Origin: Zanthoxylum bungeanum
Lineage: Eukaryota > Streptophyta > Magnoliopsida > Sapindales > Rutaceae
Assembly (NCBI GenBank): GCA_019454045.1
Contig: SKCR01037591.1
Coordinates: forward strand, 1 to 64,000
Length of the DNA: 64,000 nt
Reading direction: 5' to 3'
Below the pieces are notes generated by a model, which searched no databases, was not told the DNA's origin, and worked only from the letters and a program-made list of their open reading frames with translations. This document shows, piece after piece, positions 23,217 through 34,161 of the stretch (its first letter is position 1; the number at the start of each line of letters is the position of its first letter). The position numbers and the translations under genes are program-made.

Positions 23217-24229
23217 ATCTCATCATGTCTAGTATTGTCAGATTTCTCCTTTCTGCAACACTATTTTATTGTGGTGTTCCAGGTGCTGTGAGCTGTGAAA
23301 TAATTCCATGCTCAACTAAGAATTCCTCAAAATCTCTATCAAGGTATTCTCCTCCACGATTTGATCGTAGAATTTTGATGCTTTTACCTAACTGGTTCTC
23401 AACCTCAGCATGATACTCTTTGAACTTTTCAAATGTATCTGACTTGTGCTGCATTAGGTAAACATACCCATATCTGGAATAATCGTCAATGAAAGTGCGA
23501 AGAAGTATTCATAAACACCTCGGGCTTTTACATTCATCGGTCCGTAAACATCTGATTGTATTAGCTTAAGTGTTTCTTTGGTTCTTATCCTTTTCCAGTA
23601 AAAGGTCTCTTAGTCATTTTGCCTTCTAGACAGGATTCGCAGACAGGTAAAGTATCGATTCTTAACTGATTTAAAACTCCGTTCTTAATTAGTCTATCTA
23701 TCCGGTCAAGGTTAATGTGACCAAGTCTAAGGTGCCATAATAGATATCATCATAAGAAATCTTTGCCGTTTAGTTTTAGATCTTTCAATCTTAAACATTC
23801 GGTATTAAGCAGTGATTCATGCATTAACGGCTTTAATACATATAAATTATTTTTGGAGTTTCTCGTGCATATATTTAATCCATTTCTACTAATAATAACT
23901 GACTTATTATAAAAAATAGAAAAACCACATTCCATAAGTTTTGTTACAAAAATCAAATCCTTGCGAAAAACCAAGAATATATAGCACACCATTCAAACAT
24001 AAATAACTCTTATTAAAATTCAAATTTGAAACTCCCACTGCTTTTGCTGAAACAGCATCCCATGTCCCAACTCTCATGGTAAAGCTACCTTCAGCAAGGT
24101 CCTCCATGAGTCAAATAGCTGTAAAGAACAACAAACATGGTTAGTGGCACCAGAATCAACAATTCATATGGATTTATCATTATCACCAAAAGAGACTCAA
24201 TGACAAGTAAATATTTACTTGTATTCTTC
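23217..24229 (-). pseudogene. Copia 1 pol, 5' half: protease and integrase N-part
   Basis: The minus strand encodes a Copia aspartic protease with IVDSGATNHVC; the catalytic DSGA codons lie at 24146-24157. Next comes the pre-integrase stretch (GSFTMRVGTWDAVSAKAVG, LCLNGVLYI in 23907-24107), and then integrase with GKSIKILRSNRGGEYLDRDF, EEFLVEHGI and QLTAPGTPQ (23266-23454). Immediately before the guest element the frame reads LDMMRS, and it resumes as MFSY on the other side of the guest. Frameshifts and stops occur between blocks, and the zinc-binding N-terminus of integrase is poorly preserved. Confidence 0.85.
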
Positions 24230-25069
24230 TTCTATTTAAGCTCAGCAAGGTATTTCGGATAATTCCTTTCCAATGCCCTTGTTGTTCACAATGGAAATAT
24301 TTTCCTTTGGCATTGGTTCCTTTAGAGCCTTTGTTGTTCTTCTTTTTCATTAGTTTTGTCTTTGCCTTCCAATTACCTTTCTTCTTCTTCTTTGCAGATT
24401 TAGAAGATTCGGAATATTTACCTCGGCATTGGACCTACGAGGACCATTCATAACGGACTCGTAATTGGTAAGCTTATTTAGCAGTTCAGTTAACGTAAAA
24501 GTCAACTTATTCATAGAACATTTGCTTTTAAATTGCAGGAAACTCTTCGGAAGGGTTTCCATGATCATTGTCACGTGGATTTGTACATTGATACATGCAC
24601 TATGAGTTTCAGCCATATTAAGATGAGACATCATCATTAACACATGGTCTCGGATTTATGTGCCTTCCTTCATTCTAGCGGTCAATACAGAGACTATTGC
24701 CTCATGCTGTTGCCGGTCTGAAGGTTGCTCAAACATGTTCTGTAATGACTGCATAATCATTAATGCTGTCACCATAGGCTCATGTTGTGCAGCAAGAACC
24801 TCATACATGGATGCTATCAAATAGTTATGGGCTTTCTCATTAGCTTTAATCCAATTATTATAAGCATTACGTGCAGCTCTGCTAGCATTAGGTGCTGGCT
24901 CAAAAGGACATTCCTCCATTAGGATAAATTTAAGGTCTTCGCAGACCAAGATAGCATTCATATCACTTTTCCATTTAACATAATTATCCCCGGTTAATTT
25001 TCTTGTTGTTTGAGAATTGAGAAAATTGCAGATGTCATGGCTAAAAAATAATAAACGCGCATTCAACAT
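24230..25069 (-). pseudogene. Copia 1 gag (UBN2-type), frameshifted
   Basis: Codons 24656-25069 (minus) give 137 residues with LTGDNYVKWKSDMNAIL and NYLIASMYEVL, the signature of the Copia gag N-terminal domain. After a frameshift, 24350-24643 continues with MMMSHLNMAETHSA, ETLPKSFLQFK, LTFTLTELLNKL, the usual UBN2 ending. A knuckle remnant GKYFHCEQQGHW near 24280 has lost the first Cys and is followed by NYPKYLAEL in place of NCPKYL. The protein would package RNA in cytoplasmic particles. Confidence 0.88.
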
Positions 25070-25917
25070 TCATTCATCGCATATTAAAATTGTCAAATAT
25101 TTAGGGATAAAATTAAATATGATGCATGATCAATGTATAATGAATTAGAAACCTAAAAGAATTATTATGCCACGGTTATCTATCATCCCACAAATTAGTG
25201 CCACCGTAGAGTAGGTCAAGTATTCGCATGATAGACTGAGAAATTCTCAATTGATTAATTTATCTGAAATAACTATTATTCATATATTAATCAACTACCG
25301 TTATTTTGATCAAGGAAGCTATGATTAAAAACTTAATCATTCATTTGTGAGTGTGACCTATTATTTCGGAACTCTTGGACTTAACTAGTGAAGTGTCGCC
25401 GTATGGTAGGTCAAATTACCAGATACATCTAGAGTCCTTATCTTTTCGAAATCCAAACCTGATATTGACCCAAAAAGGACACCATCCGTAGGGGGACGAA
25501 AGCAAAGCCGTCTCGAGACGCCTATTGAATCTCACGTTTCTGGATAACAATGGAGATCACATGATATATTGTAGTATACCCCTCTCCCACTCACTATTTT
25601 AAAGTGTAAGGTTTCTATCTTACTAGTATCTTATTAATCTTAGATTATGCTCGGCTAAAGTCATAACCTTATTAATATTAGTTGATAATTTAGTGATCTA
25701 GCCAATTTTAACTCTTAAAATTTTATTCACTAATCTCGATTAGTCTCTACTAACCAATTAACTTAATTAAACTAATTTTATCAAGTTGTTATAATGATCT
25801 AATCAATTTAACTCTTAAATTATTAGTCCACTTATAGGTTTTAAAATTTAGAATTCAACGAACGGACCAAATGTCATTAAACCATTTAATCGATAAAAAC
25901 AGATTATTTATTCCAAA

Positions 25918-26010
25918 GGTATGTGGTATTGTATCCCGAGTGCAGACCATATTACCGTCCATTCGGAACTGGCTATGGAATTTACGTCCAGGTTTCCATC
26001 CGATATACCA
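25918..26010 (-). other. Non-coding module B (copy in the Copia 1 leader)
   Basis: About 94 bases matching 14403-14496 and 21377-21470 in the LTRs of the Tat-like element at roughly 80 % by eye. The block opens GGTATGTGGTRTTGTATCCC and closes TTTCCATCC.ATATACCA, so its ends (GGTAT and ATACC) are complementary. Both host elements run on the minus strand, so the orientation relative to the element is conserved. Confidence 0.75.
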
Positions 26011-26274
26011 AGGAAAATAATGTACTCATAAGGTCCATTTGTTTTTAAAACTTGAATTCTCAATTTTTAAACCTTTAAACCAATTAATCTTATTAATCTG
26101 ATTGCATGCATCTCATATTCTTATTTAACTTTTAAATTACATAAAATCATATTTTATGACTAGAATATCGTGCATATCTACATGTTATAGCATGTGAAAA
26201 TGTAAGAGTAGACACCTTACGCTATATGACATATTATTAAACACTTTAAAACATACATATTTACCCAGGCATGG

Positions 26275-26465
26275 GCGTCGCGACGCGAACTAGTGGGTGT
26301 CGGGATGCCCAGAAAACCAAAACCTGAAAAAGCATCAGGTCTGTGTCGCGTCGCGACACAAGGTGACCTGTGTCGCGTCGCGACGCAATAGAGACAGTAG
26401 CCTCAAGTAGTTCTCGCATGCGTTGCGCATCACGATGCGCTAAGGGTTGTGTCGCGACGCAACCT
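26275..26465. repeat. Cluster of TCGCGA-centred palindromes
   Basis: GTCGCGACGC, GTGTCGCGTCGCGACACA, GTGTCGCGTCGCGACGCA and TGTCGCGACGC follow one another within 190 bases, with related GATGCGC and GTTGCGCATC words. The cluster is strikingly CpG-rich inside AT-rich DNA and lies within the Copia 1 leader. Confidence 0.8.
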
Positions 26466-26978
26466 AGTTTCCAAGGCTGGAAAATGCAAAAACATACATA
26501 TATCAAATTACGTTGACCGGGCTCTAATTTTTCTATACTAATCTAATTAGTATAATAAATCCAAGGCATCCCTTGGTCTTCAAATCTTGTTCCATGGAGT
26601 GTTGTTGAGTTCTTCACGGAATTTCTCGGTCAAAAGTCCTTCGCGGTATCGGCTCCTCCAAGTTACAATTAGAGTTACATAATGGACTTATTACAAAGGA
26701 AATAAACTTACAATACTTGAAAAAATATGACCTTATGGTCTTACATTTCCAATGCTAAAAACAAGAGCCGGAAACAAATAACGATCAACGCAATACATTC
26801 ATCACATGAATCAAAAGTAAACATTCATCACATGAACATTAAAACCATTCTTCTCATGAATCTAATTGTGCCTACTCATCAGAACTTGCATTTTAATAAT
26901 CTATATCTCATATAAATTATTAAAACTAAAATGAGAAGGGTTGAGAAAACTTTTCGACCTTAATCTCTCGATGCCGAT

Positions 26979-28941
26979 TGTAGAAAATGACTTTCCTTAG
27001 CGCGGCGAAAGTTGCTTGTGTGGGCACCGGCTCAGGTATTGATCTTTAAGATTTTCTTTGCCTTCTCCATTTATTGTAGTAGCTGAAATCAATCCTTTGA
27101 TGTCCACCGCTTGGATCAACTACTTGATCTTCCGAATTATGACTCGAAACCAACAAACCGAAGTTTGGGCTTCACTCACAGAGATTAAATTTTAAACAAT
27201 TTAGAGAATAAAGATGTCACAATGGTGTTTGGCTATTAGAATTTCAAACACTCTCACAACACTTGTGAATGCTTGAACTCTCTCTATTTTCTCTCCATTG
27301 CACTTGTGTGAATCAATGCAAAATATTAACCTTAGAAGTGAGAGAAATTGTAGAGATTGTATTCTCTTACACAAGCCAACTAACCTTGTAATTAAGCATC
27401 TAATGTTTTCTTGCAATGGCCAACACAAAAATGTGAATGTCATACCAAAGCATAAGAAATGATAAGCTAAAGACAAGGACTTTGTCATTAAGCATCTAAT
27501 GGTTTCTTTCAATGGCAAACACATAAATGTGGAGGCCATACCAAAGCATAAGAATGGATTAACTAATGACAAAATTATTAGGTGTATACAAGCCACCTAA
27601 TAGACATAATAAATTGGAAAGCATGGCAAGCCATATGGCTTTGTCTCCAAGGTAAATGAAAATCATCATCTCAATAATGATTAAATTACCTTCAATTATG
27701 TTGTAGAAATTATCTCAATTATTACTAACTTGATTTTCTCATAATCAAGACTTGATTATCTCATAATCAAAGAATTTTAGAAAACATTAAGTTAAACTAA
27801 TTTAACATAGTTTTCATTTGTGACAATAAATATTATAAATCTCATTAATAATATATAAATATAATGTGAGTATATTATTAGACAATCTAATTATATTAGG
27901 TTTGCTACAGTTAATCGAGCTAGCATGGGGACCAAATAGAACTACGGTTTCGAGCTCTAATAATTCTGAAATATTAATTAAACTCTTTAATCAAATATTA
28001 CGAATTATTAACTCCGCGGTATTCCACTAAAAACTCGAAGTTGAACTCCAGTTACCGTAGATGGATAAAATAAACGGAACAACTTCGGTGTCCATCGATA
28101 TAGTTATTACATATGAATATAGTCATTCACGAATATATCATAAATAGAGTCGGGTCAAAACTCCATTAAACCCCTCTAAATATTTTATCTTTTAAGCACC
28201 ATTGATTCTATAATGAACAATTAATTCATAAAAATTATGAATATAAGACTTTATATTCGTAATAGAAAAGTTGAGCGCTCAAATTATTCAAGTCTCAAAT
28301 CAACTCTTAAAAGAGATATTCTTCAGCTTCTCGTAAGAAATAGTGAATTTCATATTTATGTAAAACGTTCACAACTACACACTAAACCATATCCCCAAAA
28401 TACGTAATTATTGGCCAGGAATGCAACACCAACCTCACCATAGTAAATCAAATGACATAACCTGTCATGCAGGAGTTCTTAGTACACCCAGGATTAAGAT
28501 CAAATCCATATATGACCATTTATTAGATAAAATGAATTTATTCGATTAACGGATATTAAAAGAAATTAGTATTTATCTGAGTCCAGTCCTATATGATTTC
28601 ATCATACAAGGTGTCTCCATCCCATGTCACTACATGAATGATCTCGAATCAAGGTCATCATACAAGTATAGAATAGACCGCAGCTATAGATAAACCACAA
28701 ACAAAATACCATCTTTGTTTGCTCTCTATAGACTATTTAGATTACTAACTCCAGACTTAAATTCTCTTGTGCATCAAACATACACTAAGTCTGAAAGTAC
28801 AAAAGTAGTCAAGGTAAACAAGACAATTGGACAATATGCAATATAAATCAAACAACTTTGATAAATGAATAATGCATTTATTATTATTGCAATAATCAAT
28901 TCGTTTACAATATATGAAGCTTTAGGACATAAATCCCAATA
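26979..28941 (-). repeat. Copia 1, 5' LTR
   Basis: It matches 9729-11669 along the whole length, including the duplicated ~96-bp stretch near 27390-27580. Its outer end reads TATTGGGATTT instead of TGTTGGGATTT on the minus strand. The inner end, CTACA, is intact and is followed by the decayed primer site. Confidence 0.85.
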
Positions 28942-29705
28942 ATTAAGACATATCATTTTCCGCCTTAATTATAGCCATAAAGTTGGTCTCCTCCTCCTTG
29001 TGGAATTAAGATTGAGCTCGTACACCTATGATCAGTTGCCACAAGTCGAGTTTCCCGAAGAAGACTTGGACTATCATCAGATCGAGCGAGTACGGGGTGC
29101 CGGCCATATGACCTTTGTTGGTTGATGGGCTTGATCCGTGTGGATTTTAAGGCTGACCGCCAACCGTTTTTTATCCTTTTTCGCAAAATCGGAGAAATGA
29201 GGGATTGTGATATCTCTTTAAATGGGGAGTACATTAGCAGATCTTTAACGGATATCATTTTATGAAATATATGTAGATTAACCATTGCAAAAACAAAAAC
29301 AAAATTGAAAGTTTGTTAATTAAAGTTGATAAATGGACCGGATTTTGAAAAGTACATCTCTAAGTTCAAATGTTATTTATTAATCTTTTCAAGATATTGG
29401 TAAAATCTAATTTATTAAACTTTAAATTGATGATTATAATGTATTTTTCATACCCGAATTTAAATTAAAAAATACTTAAAATATAATTAAATTTTTTAAA
29501 ATCCGGTTCATTCGTAGTAATTTTATCATTGGGGACAACCACCAAGAATATTCTCTGAATGGCTGAATGCGCGAATCAAAATTTCGTTGAAAACAAGTAA
29601 CCCACCAACTTATAATCCCCAATTTCCTTTTTTTTTTCAAGAAATTAAAAAAACAGAAAGAAAAAACAGCAGTAACAACTAATTTGAACCCGTTACTGTA
29701 AGTTA
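28942..29705. other. Upstream region of the PAP16-like gene
   Basis: Between the Copia 1 end and the phosphatase start codon. An open stretch on the minus strand at 28965-29285 resembles nothing recognised. The final 200 bases are AT-rich with poly-A and poly-T runs and must contain the promoter and 5' leader, but no unambiguous TATA box was picked out. Confidence 0.4.
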
Positions 29706-31359
29706 ATGGCCAAATTAATGGATAATTTGATTCTACTCTCTTTGATTAGTCTCCATGTATTCTTGCAATTGCAACCTGTATCGACAGTCGGAAAGACGCC
29801 GGAAAATGAAATCCAGAAGCGAGCAGGTGCACCCTTCAAGATTGCTCTGTTTGCAGACTTGCATTTTGGAGAGAGTCCGTGGACGGATTGGGGAGCGTTG
29901 CAGGATGTGAATTCTACCAGAGTCATGTCTAAGGTGCTCAATGATGAAACTCCAGGTTATGTATTAACAAATTAACTATGATCTTATGCTATGATTGTAT
30001 GGAAATAGCCTCTGTGCCGGTGCATATAATGAACTGAATGACATTGCAGATTTTGTCGTATACCTTGGTGATGTGATTACAGCCAACAACATGGCAATTG
30101 CAAATGCAAGCCTGTACTGGGACCAAGCAATCTCTCCAACAAGAGCCAGGGGCATACCATGGGCAAGTGTATTTGGAAACCATGATGATGCAGCATTTGA
30201 GTGGCCATTACAGTGGTTTTCATCCTCTGGGATTCCACCACTTCACTGCCCTATGGAGTTCAATTCATCATATTTAGGTTAGTTTGTTGTTTCAAATAAT
30301 GCTATATGGAAATTTACCTGTTATTGCTAGCTACGAATTGATTCACTGGCCACTAGCAAGCCTATTTATAGACTTAGTTTAGGTATGAACAATATAGAAA
30401 CAGAAAATACCAAGATAAGCCTAATCCACAATATAATATCAAAGTTATCTACTTGTTATTGCAGTTTGATATTTGCTTCACCTAAGCAGTTGATAATTTC
30501 CATGCCAGGGGAAGAAGTGTGTTATTTCAAAGGCACAACTCGTCTCGAGCTGATGAAGAATGATATCAATCATAATGTGCTATCACGTTCTAAAAATGGT
30601 CCTAAAGATCTGTGGCCAAGTATTTCGAACTATGTCCTCAACGTTTCATCGCCACATGATCCGAAGATAGCTGTGGCCTATTTGTATTTTCTAGATTCTG
30701 GTGGTGGCTCCTACCCTCAAGTCATCTCAAGCGCCCAAGCAGAATGGTTCCGACATAAAGCTCAAGAGATCAATCCTGATTCTAGGTAGAACAATTTATT
30801 GTATGCTTATTTAGAAAAAAAAAATTGAAATTAAGTTCAAAAAAATTAATGAGACAAGATCTTGTTTGGCAGGGTTCCTGAGATAGTGTTTTGGCATATA
30901 CCAAGTAAAGCTTATGAGAAGGTAGCTCCAAAGTCTACAATAGAAAGGCCTTGTGTGGGTTCAATTAATAAGGAAGGTGTAGCTGCTCAAGAAGCCGAAA
31001 TGGGTATAATGAGCATTCTTGTAAACAGATGTTCTGTCAAGGTGAGTTAGATTCTGGAGAGCAAGCTGAATTTGTTTGAATGTATGCATAGGGATAGGGT
31101 AATGGGGGTCGTATTGAATGATATGTTTATTTGATATGGAATGCAGGCAGTGTTTGTGGGACACAACCATGGACTGGACTGGTGCTGCCCCTACAAAAGT
31201 ATATGGCTTTGCTATGCTAGACATAGTGGTTATGGTGGGTATGGAGATTGGGCTAGAGGTGCTAGAATTCTTGAGATAACTGAACAGCCTTTCTCTCTTA
31301 AGTCATGGATAAGGATGGAAGATGGTGCTGTACATAGTCAAGTTACATTGTCTTCTTAA
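29706..31359 (+). CDS. PAP16: Purple acid phosphatase 16-like protein (5 exons, intact)
   Basis: Coding exons are 29706-29955, 30050-30277, 30509-30785, 30873-31041 and 31147-31359, with GT-AG borders throughout. They sum to 1137 bases (378 aa plus stop), close to Arabidopsis PAP16. Residues 1-29 form a hydrophobic signal peptide, so the protein probably enters the secretory route. Metallophosphatase motifs are ADLHFG (Asp51, His53), GDVI (Asp91), GNHDD (126-130), VFWH (His260) and GHNH (313-316). The usual GDxxY Tyr is replaced by Thr in GDVIT, and motif 1 is DLH rather than GDxG. For these reasons plant PAP16 proteins are listed as probable inactive purple acid phosphatases. Metal-dependent phosphoester hydrolysis is therefore possible but unproven. 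A broken tandem copy follows 300 bases downstream. The first ATG of the frame precedes the signal peptide and is the natural start. Confidence 0.92.
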
Positions 31360-31997
31360 TCTATACTTGTTTCATTACATTCTTAGCTGCAGTTCGGTTT
31401 GTTTCTTCTGCATAGCCATTGTGTATCTCATATTTTTTTTAAATACACAAAGTCCTTTTATTATATGAGCATTTAAATATTAATCATATTTCTTTCATTC
31501 CCTCCCCCTCACTATCTTCTTAATTTCAAAACCCGCAGTCAGTGATCGGGTTGACCCGGAAATTGTTGGCCACAAACAATAAGAATATATAATACATATA
31601 CACACAGAGACACGCTCTCGTTGTGTTACTTTCAGCCATCAGTGTTGTGGGGGGTTGGGGAATGGGAAAGTCATTGACTAATTTCTCGGTGGTGAATCTA
31701 TTACTGTATGTATACTTGCAATCGGTGTTGAGAGTCCAACCCCAAGAGATCAGCACTCTACGAACAACTCCGGAAGATGATGTTCTTCGGATGCGAGCAG
31801 GTGAAGTCTTCAAGATAGCTCTCTTCGCCGACTTGCATTTTGGAGAGAACGCGTGGACTAATTGGGGCCCACTCCAGGATGTCAACTCTATCAATGTCAT
31901 GTCCACAGTTCTTCATCTTGAATATCCAGGTGATTAACATATTACAACCTCTTTCTTTACACGCCGGTTACAAAGAATGCTTCCGTTAGCATGAGGG

Positions 31998-32134
31998 TAT
32001 CAACTATATAATGTTTGAGTGTGTTTCATGTACGAGCCTAAGACAGCTGGAGTTTTACCTGTCCCGCTTAAGTCCGGAAGTGATGATTTCGCGGTGGTGT
32101 TTCCCACGATAAAAAAAATTATCAACTATATAAT
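31998..32134 (+). mobile_element. Short retroposon (SINE-like) with 15-bp target duplication
   Basis: TATCAACTATATAAT occurs perfectly at 31998-32012 and 32120-32134. It encloses 107 bases ending in a poly-A run (AAAAAAAA at 32111-32118). The direct repeats plus A-tail identify a LINE-mobilised insertion. The body (CCTGTCCCGCTTAAGTCCGG, GATGATTTCGCGGTGG) shows no complete A and B boxes, so it may be a 5'-truncated SINE. It sits in intron 1 of the broken PAP16 copy. Confidence 0.8.
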
Positions 32135-33699
32135 TGAGGGGGAGCTTATGGGCCATTGGTCTTCTTGATTGCTTTAATATGTTTGCTAATGAAGAGACGA
32201 TGGTTCACTTCAAAACCAAATAGTATCCTATAGATTAAAGTGTTGCATGTAAAAATCTTTAATTAGTAAATCACATTTATTTAGACCCCCAATAATTTGA
32301 GTTCAAGAGATCACTCAGATATCGAGTTTAAAGTCATATCTCAATTCTCAGATATGCTTTATGAGAATGAGTTTGTTGTTGTTGCCAAAACTAGTGTTAT
32401 CTTATCAGAAGTCAAGTCACCATTTTTAAGAATCATGGCTTGCAAAAATGGATATGACATAAGATATCCAAAACTTATGCCCTGTGTGATGCAAACACAT
32501 CACGTACTACTCTTTCTTATAACTTTTTTTTTTATGCTTCTCTCTTCTTTTCCTAAGATAATTTGTCATTGCAGATTTTGTCATATACCTTGGAGATGTC
32601 ATTACGGCCAACAACATAGCAATTGCAAATGCAAGCTTGTATTGGGATCAAGCAGTCTCGCCAACCAGAGTGAGGGGCATACCATGGGCCAGTGTTTTTG
32701 GAAACCATGATGATGCACCTTTCGTGTGGCCATTAGAGTGGTTTTTGGCCTCTGGAATCCCCCAACTTCGTTGCCCTGCAGTGAATTCATCATATTCAGG
32801 TCAGCTTGGAGTTTAATATATGGTAAATAAGTCAGTCAGTGAAAACCTATCATTACTAGGAAATGTCGAAATGACAGGCCTATCATGTCTGCATTGCATC
32901 AGGTTGTTGGGATTCTGCAGGAAAATATTTGTTGTCCAGTACGTTGCCCATCATAATTTGGACATACAGCTGAAGAGGTCAATCCTGATTCGAGATAGAG
33001 TGATTCATTTGAAGGTTTTACATGTTAACATATCTTAGTTTTCTTCTATTCTTAGTTCAAATGGATCTTCGTTGAGATTTACCTCAAATAAAACAATTTG
33101 ATCGATTTTACACTTTTTTTCATTGATTGTTTACTCTACTTCCTGTTCGTTGTAACAAAATATCATTTGACAGGGTTCCTGAGATAATATTTTGGCATAT
33201 ACCTAGTAAAGCTTATAAGAAGGTAGCTCCATGGTTTGGAGTACACAGGCCTTGTGTGGGTTCCATTAATAAGGAAAGTGTTGCTGCTCAAGTAGCTGAA
33301 ACAGGTATAATGGACATTCTCGTCAAAAGATCTGCTGTCAAGGTGAGATCATATAAGAAGTGCTTATTTATACAGACAAGTACCTAGATGACATCATGCA
33401 TGTAAAAGTGCCATCTACCTATAGAAAACTCAATAAAAAACATGTATCATACATTTACAAGCATGTCCAGTAATGACTCAGATTCTGCTCAACCATGATA
33501 TTTCTTGATTGACCAGGCCTTTAGCTAGATAGGAAAAGAAAAGAGCCCAATTATGGTCTCAAGTGGGTGGTGTTACAAGCCTCTGTAAACTCGGATAAAC
33601 TCGGATCCCTGAAGAGTTATTACCCAATAAACCTGTCCTTGGCTCAAGAGGAAAAAACTGTCTCCTCTCTTAACTGTTTTTATAATCTATTTGGATCCC

Positions 33700-33837
33700 A
33701 AATTTTTTTTTTTAAATTTTACATAAATGTAAACTAAACCGCTCTCTAACCATGGTATGAGTAGGATTTGAACATCAAATCTCTTGCACCACACCAAGCG
33801 ACTTTACTTGCTAAACCAACCAACACCACTTTTTGTT
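33700..33837 (-). mobile_element. tRNA-derived SINE
   Basis: Read on the minus strand it starts GGTGTTGGTTGGTTTAGCAA. It has an A-box-like GGTTTAGCAAGTAAAG (33802-33817), a B-box-like GATGTTCAAATCC (33764-33776) at a spacing normal for tRNA-type promoters, and an A-rich end at about 33702-33711. No flanking duplication was identified. It lies in intron 4 of the PAP16 pseudogene and would be transcribed by RNA polymerase III if active. Confidence 0.6.
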
Positions 33838-34161
33838 AGGGACCAATCCAGATGTGTGGCTCTGAAATTGAAATGGAGCTACGACTTTTTGTTTTGCAAG
33901 CCTGCTAATGGGTCTGTCCTAATTGTAATGCTTTCACATGGAACGCAGGCAGTGTTTGTAGGACACAACCACGGATTGGACTGGTGCTGCCCCTATCAAA
34001 GTCTATGGCTTTGCTTTGCTAGACATACTGGTTACGGTGGCTATGGAAATTGGTCTAGAGGTGCTAGAATTCTTGAGATAACAGAACAGCCGTTCTCTCT
34101 TAAGTCATGGATAAGAATGGAAGATGGTTCTGTGCATAGTGATGTTATATTGAGTTCTTAA

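Larger units (their letters stand above)
25070..26978 (-). other. Copia 1 leader between 5' LTR and gag
   Basis: Non-coding sequence of the element, about 1.9 kb and AT-rich. It holds module B (25918-26010) and a CpG-rich palindrome cluster (26275-26465). Next to the LTR the minus strand reads CGGCATCGAGAG, a decayed form of the TGGTATCAGAGC initiator-Met primer site. Confidence 0.6.
9729..28941 (-). mobile_element. Ty1/copia retrotransposon 1 (old, split by a nested element)
   Basis: This is a complete but decayed Copia element on the minus strand. From the right it reads: 5' LTR 26979-28941, leader, gag, protease, integrase, [Ty3 guest 13811-23211], rest of integrase, reverse transcriptase, RNase H, PPT, 3' LTR 9729-11669. 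Flanks ATTAT (9724-9728) and ATTAA (28942-28946) look like a TSD with one change. The outer LTR ends are mutated: TA for TG at 9729, and TATTGGG for TGTTGGG at 28941. The LTRs agree at roughly nine bases in ten by eye, so it is clearly older than its guest. All reading frames carry stops or shifts, so it is not autonomous. Confidence 0.85.
31662..34161 (+). pseudogene. PAP16-like tandem copy lacking exon 3
   Basis: Four of five exons are preserved: 31662-31929, 32575-32799, 33174-33342 and 33949-34161, with the same intron phases as the intact neighbour and all the same metal motifs (ADLHFG, GDVI, GNHDD, FWH, GHNH). Between exons 2 and 4 the 277-base exon 3 is gone except for its last ~30 bases near 32966-33000, where the donor GT reads AT. 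Because exon 3 is not a multiple of three, joining exon 2 to exon 4 shifts the frame. The start chosen is ATG 31662, before a hydrophobic leader. Introns 1 and 4 are enlarged by SINE-like insertions. It is probably a recent tandem duplicate that decayed. A truncated secreted product from exons 1-2 cannot be excluded. Confidence 0.85.

Noticed and set aside
28965..29285. 106-codon open frame upstream of the PAP16-like gene, minus strand
   Set aside because: No recognisable domain, and composition is that of non-coding DNA. Kept only as a note in the upstream region.
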